Shown piece after piece: positions 1 through 5,850 of a DNA stretch of 6,254 nt. Position 1 is the stretch's first letter, and the number at the start of each line of letters is the position of its first letter. The stretch is taken from the NCBI GenBank assembly GCA_028709135.1, contig JAQVXN010000119.1, positions 1 to 6,254 on the forward strand, given 5' to 3'. The notes below the pieces were generated by a model. It saw only the letters and a list, made by a program, of their open reading frames with translations, was not told the origin of the DNA and made no database searches. Origin of the DNA: Bacteroidaceae bacterium. GTDB taxonomy: Bacteria; Bacteroidota; Bacteroidia; Bacteroidales; Bacteroidaceae. A program made the translations under genes and the position numbers.

Positions 1-105
1 TTATATCGCAAAATAAAGGAGTATATGACGTATTATAATACGGAAAGGCCCCATCAGGGATTGGAATATAAAAGGCCGGTGGAAATATACCGGACGGCCG
101 CTTAG
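1..105 (+). CDS. IS3-like transposase, C-terminal end (partial, 5' end outside window)
   Basis: Frame 1 is open from the first base to a TAG at 103-105 and gives 34 residues, including YNTERPHQGLEYKRP followed by VEIY. The YNxxRPHQxLxYxxPxE pattern is the standard end of the DDE integrase-core (rve) domain in IS3-type transposases, just after the catalytic Glu region. The protein would cut and join the ends of its own insertion sequence. The catalytic residues lie upstream of the window, so I cannot tell whether the element is intact. It is on the opposite strand to the sugar genes, and its codons are more GC-rich than the DNA at 189-800, as expected of a separate mobile element. Assignment to IS3 rather than a neighbouring DDE family is likely but not certain. 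Confidence 0.8.
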   Translation, partial: LYRKIKEYMTYYNTERPHQGLEYKRPVEIYRTAA

Positions 106-145
106 TTTCCTGGGATCGCCCTGCAGAGCGATCCCAGGAAACTAA
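102..145. repeat. Perfect 18-bp inverted repeat (hairpin) over the transposase stop codon
   Basis: Bases 102-119 (ttagtttcctgggatcgc) are the exact reverse complement of 128-145, separated by an 8-base loop whose centre is the palindrome ctgcag. The left arm contains the transposase TAG. The stem is half GC and would form a very stable RNA hairpin. It could end transcription of the transposase or block transcripts passing into or out of the element. No T run follows on either strand, so it is not a canonical rho-independent terminator. As the arms are symmetric it could act on transcripts from both strands, including read-through from the sugar operon. Confidence 0.75.
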
Positions 146-160
146 CTTATCAGTGAATAG

Positions 161-188
161 AAACTGTCTAAGGAAGGGGAGAAGTTTA
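161..188 (+). repeat. Probable right terminal inverted repeat of the IS
   Basis: The stretch containing ctgtctaaggaaggggag and ending gaagttta resembles, from memory, IS3-family right ends, which often carry a ctgtc...gggg...gtt pattern. It lies about 55 bases after the transposase stop codon, where a terminal repeat is expected. The partner repeat at the left end of the element is outside the window, so the exact outer base is uncertain by several positions. Confidence 0.4.
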
Positions 189-293
189 TTTTTTGATCTA
201 AATGTTTTATTAAAATAACCTCTAATACCTTAAGAATTAAACTATATGAATACACAAATGAATCTTTCTCAGAAGATGTTTTAGGATTTATAC
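189..293. other. AT-rich intergenic stretch between the IS end and the WbsX-like gene
   Basis: This is about 105 bases of low-GC sequence downstream of the WbsX-like stop codon. I see no recognisable gene, no GC-rich hairpin followed by a T run, and no RNA element. A weak imperfect hairpin (atctt/aagat arms, near 262-277) is too short to call a terminator. The stretch may be the remains of the next gene of the cluster, cut off when the IS arrived, but nothing in it is recognisable. Confidence 0.5.
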
Positions 294-1400
294 TTAGGTA
301 TTATTAAAGTCAGTATTACCTTTATTTAATGCCTTTGCAGATTCTTCTATATATTGTTTTCCATACCTCAAATCTGGTTCTAAATAATTACCTTCACCCC
401 ATTCATTCCATGATTTAATAAATAATAAATTATTGGAATTCTCCTTATTCCTTACAATATCAATAGTTGCTTCTAATAGTCTTCTCCATCTTGCAGGAGT
501 ACTTTTATGTAGAATAATTCCTTTATCAGAACTTCTTGGAGAATGATCGAAGTCAGGATTTATACAAGGGGTACAATCTTTATTATTACTAAATATATTA
601 ATAGCTCTTTTTACATAGTCTTCATAATCTGTATAATGGAGATATCCGTTTTTTCTCAATTTCATGAGAACTCTTGAGATTAATGATGGTTTTGTATCAA
701 TATACTTAGGAGCAATATCCACCAAACAATCGTAAACAACTGTATCAAATCCTTTTGGCATCGTCTTTCTATAGCGTTTTTGGCCTTGAGCAAAACCAAA
801 GAAATAAAAACCATTTAGTCCATTCTTTGTTGCAAGGTTATTCCATACATCAATAAATAACTTCGTATCAGGGAACATAACAGTATCATAAATACCAAAT
901 ATTAATTTTCCATCAACTTTCATATACCTTTCATCTTTAAATGCAGAAAGCATTTCATAGAAGTGAGCAGTATAATCTTCCACACCTTTATATGTTTGCT
1001 CAATTAGAAGTTTATTGGGCTTATTGGGGTCCCATGTTTTTGCATACCAAGAGTGGTTTGCCCAGCAAAGACAGAAAGGAAAATCTGGTTTACCTGTCTC
1101 TACAACTTCTTTAAAAACCTCAGAGAGTAGACGCTTGCCGTTAAACCAGTAATGCCAGTAGCAAAAGCCTTCTATACCAGCTTCACGAGCGAGTTGAGCT
1201 TGCTTCTCTCGTGTTTCTGGAACACGGAGATCATAGAAACCTAAGTCGCGTGGAATTCTTGGTTGATAATGTCCGGGAAACAAAGGCTTAGAACGAGCAA
1301 CATTTGTCCATTCTGTAAATCCAGGGCTCCACCATTTATCGTTTTCTGGTGTAGGGTAAAATTGAGGGAGATAAAATGCTATAGCTCTCGTTTTAATCAT
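294..1400 (-). CDS. WbsX-like glycan biosynthesis protein (GH99-like domain), probable glycosyltransferase
   Basis: This 368-residue protein matches the WbsX/GH99-like family found in O-antigen and capsule clusters (Pfam Glyco_tran_WbsX). Members are usually annotated as glycosyltransferases, but the fold resembles GH99 endo-mannosidases and the activity is not well established. Visible landmarks are AFYLPQFYP at residues 8-16, the Trp-rich WWSPGFTEWTNV at 23-34, FCYWHYWFNGKRLL at 79-92, CWANHSWYAKTWD at 112-124 and the family hallmark WNEWGEGNYLEPD at 331-343. I see no signal peptide or membrane segment, so it is probably cytoplasmic. The length is normal and the frame is unbroken. The ATG at 1400 sits directly before the conserved N-terminus. 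Upstream is the pyruvyl transferase remnant, whose present stop overlaps this start by 8 bases; no Shine-Dalgarno is evident, so translation was probably coupled to that gene. The first ~110 codons are clearly more GC-rich than the last ~200, which suggests a mosaic gene. Confidence 0.85.
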   Translation of the reverse strand: MIKTRAIAFYLPQFYPTPENDKWWSPGFTEWTNVARSKPLFPGHYQPRIPRDLGFYDLRVPETREKQAQLAREAGIEGFCYWHYWFNGKRLLSEVFKEVVETGKPDFPFCLCWANHSWYAKTWDPNKPNKLLIEQTYKGVEDYTAHFYEMLSAFKDERYMKVDGKLIFGIYDTVMFPDTKLFIDVWNNLATKNGLNGFYFFGFAQGQKRYRKTMPKGFDTVVYDCLVDIAPKYIDTKPSLISRVLMKLRKNGYLHYTDYEDYVKRAINIFSNNKDCTPCINPDFDHSPRSSDKGIILHKSTPARWRRLLEATIDIVRNKENSNNLLFIKSWNEWGEGNYLEPDLRYGKQYIEESAKALNKGNTDFNNT

Positions 1401-1710
1401 ATATCAGTATTTTGTTTGCAATTATTAATATAAAAGTCATCATTTTTTTTATAACCACATCTATTTTAAATTCATCAAAATTATTAATCAAATATGTCTG
1501 ATCTGCCGACAAACCGTTAGCTTCAAATGCTCCAGCATATTTATAACTATATGCAAGACCAAATACAGGAACATTAGTATATATTGCTGCAAAATTTGCA
1601 TGCATTCGTGTGCCACAAAAAAAAGACATCTTACTTATTATATACTTTACATATGGTGATTCCAAATCTATATCTATTAGAATAACGTTTGTCTTGTCTT
1701 CAAGTTTGTA
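1393..1710 (-). pseudogene. Polysaccharide pyruvyl transferase, C-terminal remnant
   Basis: The frame encodes about 105 codons ending FFCGTRMHANFAAIY, PVFGLAYSYKYAGAFEANGL and LINNFDEFKID. The GxRMHAN motif and the following VPVFGLAYS stretch are typical of the C-terminal half of the polysaccharide pyruvyl transferase family (Pfam PF04230), which adds a pyruvate ketal from phosphoenolpyruvate to a sugar. Full-length members have roughly 350-400 residues, so about the first 70% is missing. The homology continues upstream of the TTG at 1665 through EDKTNVILIDIDLESPYVKY, so that TTG is not a real start; the frame closes at a TAG at 1723-1725, where transposase-derived sequence takes over. The final 16 residues (MMTFILIIANKILIYD) look wrong for the family and follow a run of eight A's on the coding strand (1443-1450). 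One more A would give NDDFYINNCKQNTDI and a TGA forming ATGA with the next gene. It is almost certainly non-functional. Confidence 0.8.
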
Positions 1711-1759
1711 TAAATATATTGTCTATTGCCCGTCCCTTACTATCCATACTCAGCTGTAA
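1700..1759 (-). pseudogene. IS3-like transposase fragment (DDE integrase core)
   Basis: One minus-strand frame reads LQLSMDSKGRAIDNIFI. This matches the segment of IS3-type integrase cores (consensus like SMDGKGRAxDNIFxERxWR) that leads into the catalytic Glu. The match stops at the expected Glu: here the frame continues QT and then a TGA at 1700-1702. The frame stays open upstream to about 1825, but the residues before LQLSM do not look like transposase, so only about 50-60 bases are recognisable. The fragment lies between the flippase stop and the pyruvyl transferase remnant and overlaps the start of that remnant's frame. It is on the minus strand, whereas the IS tail at 1-188 is on the plus strand. 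It is a scar of an old insertion and deletion, not a working gene. Confidence 0.65.
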
Positions 1760-1809
1760 ATCTACGAAGTCCAATTTTATTAGTTTTTGATTTGAAAACA
1801 GCAAAAATG

Positions 1810-3252
1810 CTAATTGTTTTTTATATTATTAATTAACAATCTAAACATTTTACTTATGGTATCACTCTTCAATAAAAAATTATGGCTATATACAAAATAT
1901 AATATAAAGAGTACAATGGTAAAAAGAATCATTGCAACCTCTTTTTCTATAAATAATTTTAAAGAAATGTTGCAAATGAATATATACGGTAGTGAAATAA
2001 TGAAATATTTTACTAACTTTTTATATGGAAATTTCACTATGTGACTTTTTCTACACTTTAATATATAATATGATGTAACGGCTATTTCCGAAAACAATAA
2101 AACTATTGCTGAACCAGTTGCACCTAATTTTTTCACAAAAACAACATTACAAAACACACTCACAATTGCTCCAATTATTGAAGCATGTAAGATTATTTTA
2201 TCTTTTTGCAACGGTATTAATACTTGTATCGCTAAAATCTGTGCAATACCAACAACTAATACCAAAGGCATAATTATTTTCATTGGAAAAATAGCACCGC
2301 CAAATTCTGATCCTGATAAAATATGAATAATTTGAGGTGAATGAATGATTGAAAATATAATTAAGGGAAAACAAAAAGCAAATAAAATATCAAAAGATTT
2401 CACAATTAACTCATTGAATTCCTCCTTTTCACCTGAAGATAATAACGAACTCATTCTTGGCATAATTGCACCAGTAAATGCTGTATAAAAACCTAATATT
2501 ATTGTATAAATTTTAATTGAAACCCAATAATACCCAACTTGAATTGTATCTGAAACAAATCCTAAATACATTATATTAAAAGTTGTATACACTGACGTCA
2601 GTATAGAATAAGAACCAAGTATTATAGATTGTTTAAGGTAAGGTTTTAGATTAATTTCATGAAAAACGAATTTGACTATATTTTTTGAGTAAAAAATATT
2701 TATTAATCCGTTTATTACTACAGATAATGTAGTAAGTACAAAATATATTATATAATCATTCCTATCATTAACAAAGATGAAAATAGATAGTACATAAATT
2801 AATTTAATTATAAGTGACCTTGTAGTTATAAATTTAAAATTTTCTAAACCTCTGTAAAGCCATTCAATTAAAAACACTGAAAACAATAATTTAGCAGATC
2901 CAATATAAAAAAGTTCTCTATAAATATTCAATTTATCTATAAAAGTAACGGCTATGAAATATAATAATATTACAATTACTGAATAAATAGTATAAAGTAG
3001 GATCAAATTTGTAAATACTGCATTAACTTTATCTTTATCTCCTTTAAAGCGTGCAATCTCTCTTGTACCTATTGTTGAAGCCCCAAGGGTTGCAAATAGA
3101 ATAAAGTAATTTATTGTATTATCAACAAAGCTAATAACACCTAAATTAGATACACCTAATACTCTAGACACATAAGGAAATGTTATTAATCCTATTACAT
3201 AACCAGATAAAGTTAAAACTAAATTATAAGATATATTTGATTTTATACCCAT
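1810..3252 (-). CDS. wzx: Wzx-type oligosaccharide flippase
   Basis: This 480-residue integral membrane protein is of the Polysacc_synt/MATE-like flippase class (Pfam PF01943), which moves undecaprenyl-diphosphate-linked repeat units from the cytoplasmic to the periplasmic face of the inner membrane. I count about 14 hydrophobic segments, near residues 11-27, 38-60, 82-105, 115-133, 146-162, 167-187, 210-232, 240-262, 287-304, 325-346, 354-373, 378-398, 414-434 and 440-458. The N-terminus is characteristic: FPYVSRVLGVSNLGVISF at 25-42 and GASTIGTREIARFKGD at 57-72. Length is normal for the family and the frame is intact. The ATG at 3252 directly precedes the conserved N-terminus; no good Shine-Dalgarno is visible. 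It follows rfbD by 73 bases. Composition is much more AT-rich than the rhamnose genes (about 22% GC in 1861-1920 against about 40% in parts of rfbB), a common pattern for serotype-specific genes. The substrate cannot be predicted. Confidence 0.92.
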   Translation of the reverse strand: MGIKSNISYNLVLTLSGYVIGLITFPYVSRVLGVSNLGVISFVDNTINYFILFATLGASTIGTREIARFKGDKDKVNAVFTNLILLYTIYSVIVILLYFIAVTFIDKLNIYRELFYIGSAKLLFSVFLIEWLYRGLENFKFITTRSLIIKLIYVLSIFIFVNDRNDYIIYFVLTTLSVVINGLINIFYSKNIVKFVFHEINLKPYLKQSIILGSYSILTSVYTTFNIMYLGFVSDTIQVGYYWVSIKIYTIILGFYTAFTGAIMPRMSSLLSSGEKEEFNELIVKSFDILFAFCFPLIIFSIIHSPQIIHILSGSEFGGAIFPMKIIMPLVLVVGIAQILAIQVLIPLQKDKIILHASIIGAIVSVFCNVVFVKKLGATGSAIVLLFSEIAVTSYYILKCRKSHIVKFPYKKLVKYFIISLPYIFICNISLKLFIEKEVAMILFTIVLFILYFVYSHNFLLKSDTISKMFRLLINNIKNN

Positions 3253-3325
3253 TCATTATATAATTTTTGTAATCTATACTGAGAAGCTCATCTTCATAAT
3301 ATTTCATTCAAAGTTAAACCTATTA

Positions 3326-4198
3326 TTAAAACCCACATTTATCTGTGTTATAAAGCTTCAACATTGAACTTCTCCAATTTAGAATTTCAACTCCCAACAT
3401 ATTCTTAATTTTACTCTTATCCAACACCGAATAACTTGGTCTTGTTACCTTACTGGGAAATTCACTTGAATGGCAAGGCTTTATATTGCAATTATGCCCT
3501 GAAGCTTCGTTGATTGCCACAGCAAAATCATACCAGGAGCAAACTCCTTCATTTGAAAAATGATATATTTGATTTTTTATATCTCTATCATTCTTCATAA
3601 TTATCTTATGAATTACATCTGCCAAATCACCTGCATAAGTTGGAGTTCCAACCTGATCAAATACAACCTTTAAGTTTTCTTTTTCTGCAGTTAGCTTCTG
3701 CATTGTTTTAAGAAAGTTCTTTCCAAAAGAAGAGTAGAGCCATGAAGTACGAATTATCACATACTCGCATCCGGAGTTTATTATTGCATTTTCTCCTCTT
3801 AGTTTTGTTTCACCATATACACCCAAAGGCTTTGTTTCGTCAGTTTCTGTGTAAGGAGTGTTTTTTGTACCGTCAAATACGTAATCGGTAGAAATATGAA
3901 TTAAATAACCGTTTCTTTCTCTGCATACTTCTGCGAGATTTTTTGGCCCTATATGATTAATGAGATCTGCCTTTTCTTTGTCGTCTTCTGCTTTATCAAC
4001 GTTTGTATATGCAGCACAATTAACTACAATATCAATACTGTTTGTAACAAAGAAATTTGAAACATCATTTTTGTTGGTAATATCCAAATCAGCTACATCT
4101 GTAAAGAAGTAATTATTGATTTTATCTTTTTCGTCAACAACAAGACGAAATTCATTGCCCAATTGTCCATTGGACCCTGTTATTAGTATATTATACAT
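3326..4198 (-). CDS. rfbD: dTDP-4-dehydrorhamnose reductase (RmlD)
   Basis: This enzyme catalyses the last step of dTDP-L-rhamnose synthesis, the NAD(P)H-dependent reduction of dTDP-4-dehydro-L-rhamnose in the cytoplasm. The 290-residue protein starts MYNILITGSNGQLG, with the Rossmann GxxGxxG glycines at 8, 11 and 14. The extended-SDR catalytic set is present: T104 in STDYVFDG (103-110), and Y128 and K132 in YGETK (128-132). RPSYSVLD at 253-260 is the usual C-terminal substrate-side motif. The frame is open further upstream to 4303, but those 35 extra residues lie inside rfbC and have no family character. I therefore start at the ATG at 4198, which gives the normal RmlD length and an 8-base overlap with the rfbC stop, implying translational coupling. 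Next downstream is the flippase. Confidence 0.95.
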   Translation of the reverse strand: MYNILITGSNGQLGNEFRLVVDEKDKINNYFFTDVADLDITNKNDVSNFFVTNSIDIVVNCAAYTNVDKAEDDKEKADLINHIGPKNLAEVCRERNGYLIHISTDYVFDGTKNTPYTETDETKPLGVYGETKLRGENAIINSGCEYVIIRTSWLYSSFGKNFLKTMQKLTAEKENLKVVFDQVGTPTYAGDLADVIHKIIMKNDRDIKNQIYHFSNEGVCSWYDFAVAINEASGHNCNIKPCHSSEFPSKVTRPSYSVLDKSKIKNMLGVEILNWRSSMLKLYNTDKCGF

Positions 4199-4763
4199 AC
4201 AAGTTCTCATTATAATCAAACAGGTAATCTGACTTTGATAATAAAGGATTCTTTTTGTCCTTTTCTGAAAGTATAATATCTTCCGTGGGAATCTGCCAAT
4301 CAATATTCAAAGCCGGATCATTCCACATAATCCCGCCTTCTGATTTATGTGCATAGTAGTTGTCACATTTATACTGAAAAATAGCTTCATCACTTAATAC
4401 AACGAACCCATGAGCAAATCCACGAGGAACAAAAAACTGCATTTTATTTTCTTCTGAAAGCACCGTTGCTACATGTTTGCCAAAAGTGGGGGATCCTTTT
4501 CGTATATCTACAGCAACATCCAAAACACTGCCTTTAACTACCCTTACCAACTTTGATTGAGCATAAGGCATCTTTTGGAAATGAAGTCCTCTTAATACTC
4601 CATAAGTAGATTTAGATTCATTATCCTGAATAAATGTGGTTTTACATACTTTCTCCTCAAACTCTTTCTGTGAAAATGACTCAAAAAAATATCCTCTTTC
4701 ATCGGAGAATACTTTTGGTTCTAGTATAACAACACCCTCAATTTCGGTTTTTATAACTTTCAT
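4191..4763 (-). CDS. rfbC: dTDP-4-dehydrorhamnose 3,5-epimerase (RmlC)
   Basis: This is the third enzyme of dTDP-L-rhamnose synthesis. It epimerises C3 and C5 of dTDP-4-dehydro-6-deoxyglucose and is a cytoplasmic, normally dimeric cupin. The 190-residue length is typical. Visible motifs are SDERGYFFESF at 20-30, FIQDNESKSTYGVLRGLHFQ at 44-63 with the catalytic His at 61, VDIRKGSPTFGKH at 85-97, FVPRGFAHGFVVLS at 111-124, Tyr131 in FQYKC (the usual acid residue) and LSEKD at 165-169, whose Asp169 probably pairs with His61. It begins 6 bases after the rfbB stop, with an AAGG directly against the ATG, so its ribosome site is poor and probably relies on coupling. Its end overlaps the rfbD start by 8 bases. 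All expected residues are present, so it should be active. Confidence 0.96.
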   Translation of the reverse strand: MKVIKTEIEGVVILEPKVFSDERGYFFESFSQKEFEEKVCKTTFIQDNESKSTYGVLRGLHFQKMPYAQSKLVRVVKGSVLDVAVDIRKGSPTFGKHVATVLSEENKMQFFVPRGFAHGFVVLSDEAIFQYKCDNYYAHKSEGGIMWNDPALNIDWQIPTEDIILSEKDKKNPLLSKSDYLFDYNENLYV

Positions 4764-4769
4764 CCTTAT

Positions 4770-5843
4770 TTACCTATCTGTATACATTTCCTCATAATAC
4801 CTCTGATAATCACCACTTGTAACATTGTCAAGCCACTCCTGATTATCAAGGTACCACTTAACTGTCTTTTCTATTCCCTCTTCAAACTGAAGTGAAGGCT
4901 CCCATCCCAGTTCGTTCTTTATTTTTGTTGCGTCTATTGCATAGCGCAAATCGTGTCCTGCACGGTCTGTTACATATGTAATAAGACTATCGGAAGAACC
5001 TTCTGGTCTGCCTAAATGTTTGTCTACCGTTTTAATTATAACCTTAATCAAATCGATATTTGTCCACTCGTTAAAACCACCTATGTTATATGTCTCTGCT
5101 ATTCTTCCCTTATGAAAAATCATATCAATAGCGCGTGCATGATCTACTACATATAGCCAATCGCGCACGTTTTCTCCTTTTCCATAAACAGGTAGTGGTT
5201 TTTTATTACGAATATTATGTATAAACAGTGGAATCAACTTCTCTGGGAACTGATACGGACCGTAATTATTTGAGCAGTTAGATATAACGTAAGGCAATCC
5301 ATAAGTATCGTGATATGCTCTTACGAAATGATCTGATGCTGCTTTTGATGCTGAATATGGACTATGCGGATCGTAGCTTGTTTCTTCTGTAAAAAGAGTG
5401 TCATCGAATTCTAAAGCGCCATAAACCTCATCTGTAGATACATGATAAAACAGTTTATTGCTAAAATCATCTTTCCAATATTCTTTTGCTACTTGTAAGA
5501 GATTTAATGTACCCAACACATTAGTCTTAGCAAAAAGGAAAGGATCTTTAATACTTCTATCAACATGACTCTCTGCTGCAAGATGAATAACACCATCTAC
5601 TTTATGCTCTGCAAAAAGATTATTCACAAGCGATTCATCACAAATATCACCCTTTACAAAAAGGTAGTTAGGTTTATCCTCTATATCTTTCAAGTTTGCC
5701 AAGTTACCGGCATAAGTAAGTTTATCAAGATTGATAATCTTGTAGTCGGGATATTTATTCACGAAAAGACGCACCACATGCGACCCAATAAACCCGGCTC
5801 CTCCGGTTACAACAATTGTTCTTTTAAACGTTTCTTTTGACAT
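4770..5843 (-). CDS. rfbB: dTDP-glucose 4,6-dehydratase (RmlB)
   Basis: This is the second enzyme of dTDP-L-rhamnose synthesis. It converts dTDP-glucose to dTDP-4-dehydro-6-deoxyglucose using bound NAD+ in the cytoplasm. It is an extended short-chain dehydrogenase of 357 residues, the normal length. The Rossmann motif TGGAGFIGSH is at 13-22. HLAAESHVDRSI at 87-98 is the family signature. The catalytic triplet T137-D138-E139 is in STDEVYG, and Y163 and K167 are in YSASKAASDH (163-172). NNYGPYQFPEKLIPLFI at 192-208 and GENVRDWLYVVDH at 223-235 line the nucleotide-sugar site. The ATG at 5843 is preceded by AGAAAGG about 10 bases upstream, a modest ribosome site that overlaps the end of rfbA. Seven bases separate it from the rfbA stop and 6 bases from rfbC, consistent with one operon. 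Confidence 0.97.
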   Translation of the reverse strand: MSKETFKRTIVVTGGAGFIGSHVVRLFVNKYPDYKIINLDKLTYAGNLANLKDIEDKPNYLFVKGDICDESLVNNLFAEHKVDGVIHLAAESHVDRSIKDPFLFAKTNVLGTLNLLQVAKEYWKDDFSNKLFYHVSTDEVYGALEFDDTLFTEETSYDPHSPYSASKAASDHFVRAYHDTYGLPYVISNCSNNYGPYQFPEKLIPLFIHNIRNKKPLPVYGKGENVRDWLYVVDHARAIDMIFHKGRIAETYNIGGFNEWTNIDLIKVIIKTVDKHLGRPEGSSDSLITYVTDRAGHDLRYAIDATKIKNELGWEPSLQFEEGIEKTVKWYLDNQEWLDNVTSGDYQRYYEEMYTDR

Positions 5844-5850
5844 TCTTAAT

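Larger units (their letters stand above)
1..188 (+). mobile_element. Right-hand end of an IS3-like insertion sequence (left part outside window)
   Basis: The element is made up of the transposase C-terminus (1-105), a strong hairpin over its stop codon (102-145) and a likely terminal inverted repeat (161-188). The right boundary near 188 is inferred: the sequence ctgtctaaggaaggggag just before it resembles the right ends of many IS3-family elements, and the DNA becomes very AT-rich straight afterwards. The left end is not in the window, so neither a matching terminal repeat nor a target-site duplication can be checked. The element sits downstream of the WbsX-like gene and does not interrupt it. 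Confidence 0.6.

Noticed and set aside
262..277. Small hairpin downstream of the WbsX-like gene as a terminator
   Set aside because: It has only about five paired bases, AT-rich, with no following T run.
142..300. Open minus-strand frame of about 53 codons between the WbsX-like gene and the IS hairpin
   Set aside because: It has no start codon in a sensible place, runs through the probable IS end, and its translation has no recognisable family character.
1814..2044. Plus-strand frame of 76 codons
   Set aside because: It is antisense to the well-supported flippase gene and its translation has no family character; a shadow frame.
3224..3307. 27-codon minus-strand frame beginning MKYYEDELLSIDYKNYIMNG, overlapping the flippase start
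   Set aside because: It is short, has no convincing ribosome site and resembles nothing I know. A leader peptide coupling rfbD to wzx is possible but unsupported.
4199..4303. N-terminal extension of rfbD to an upstream start at 4303
   Set aside because: The extra 35 residues lie wholly within rfbC, are basic and unlike any RmlD, and the ATG at 4198 gives the conserved MxILITGxxGQLG start.
5565..5840. Plus-strand frame of 91 codons
   Set aside because: It is antisense to rfbB, which has every catalytic motif; a shadow frame.
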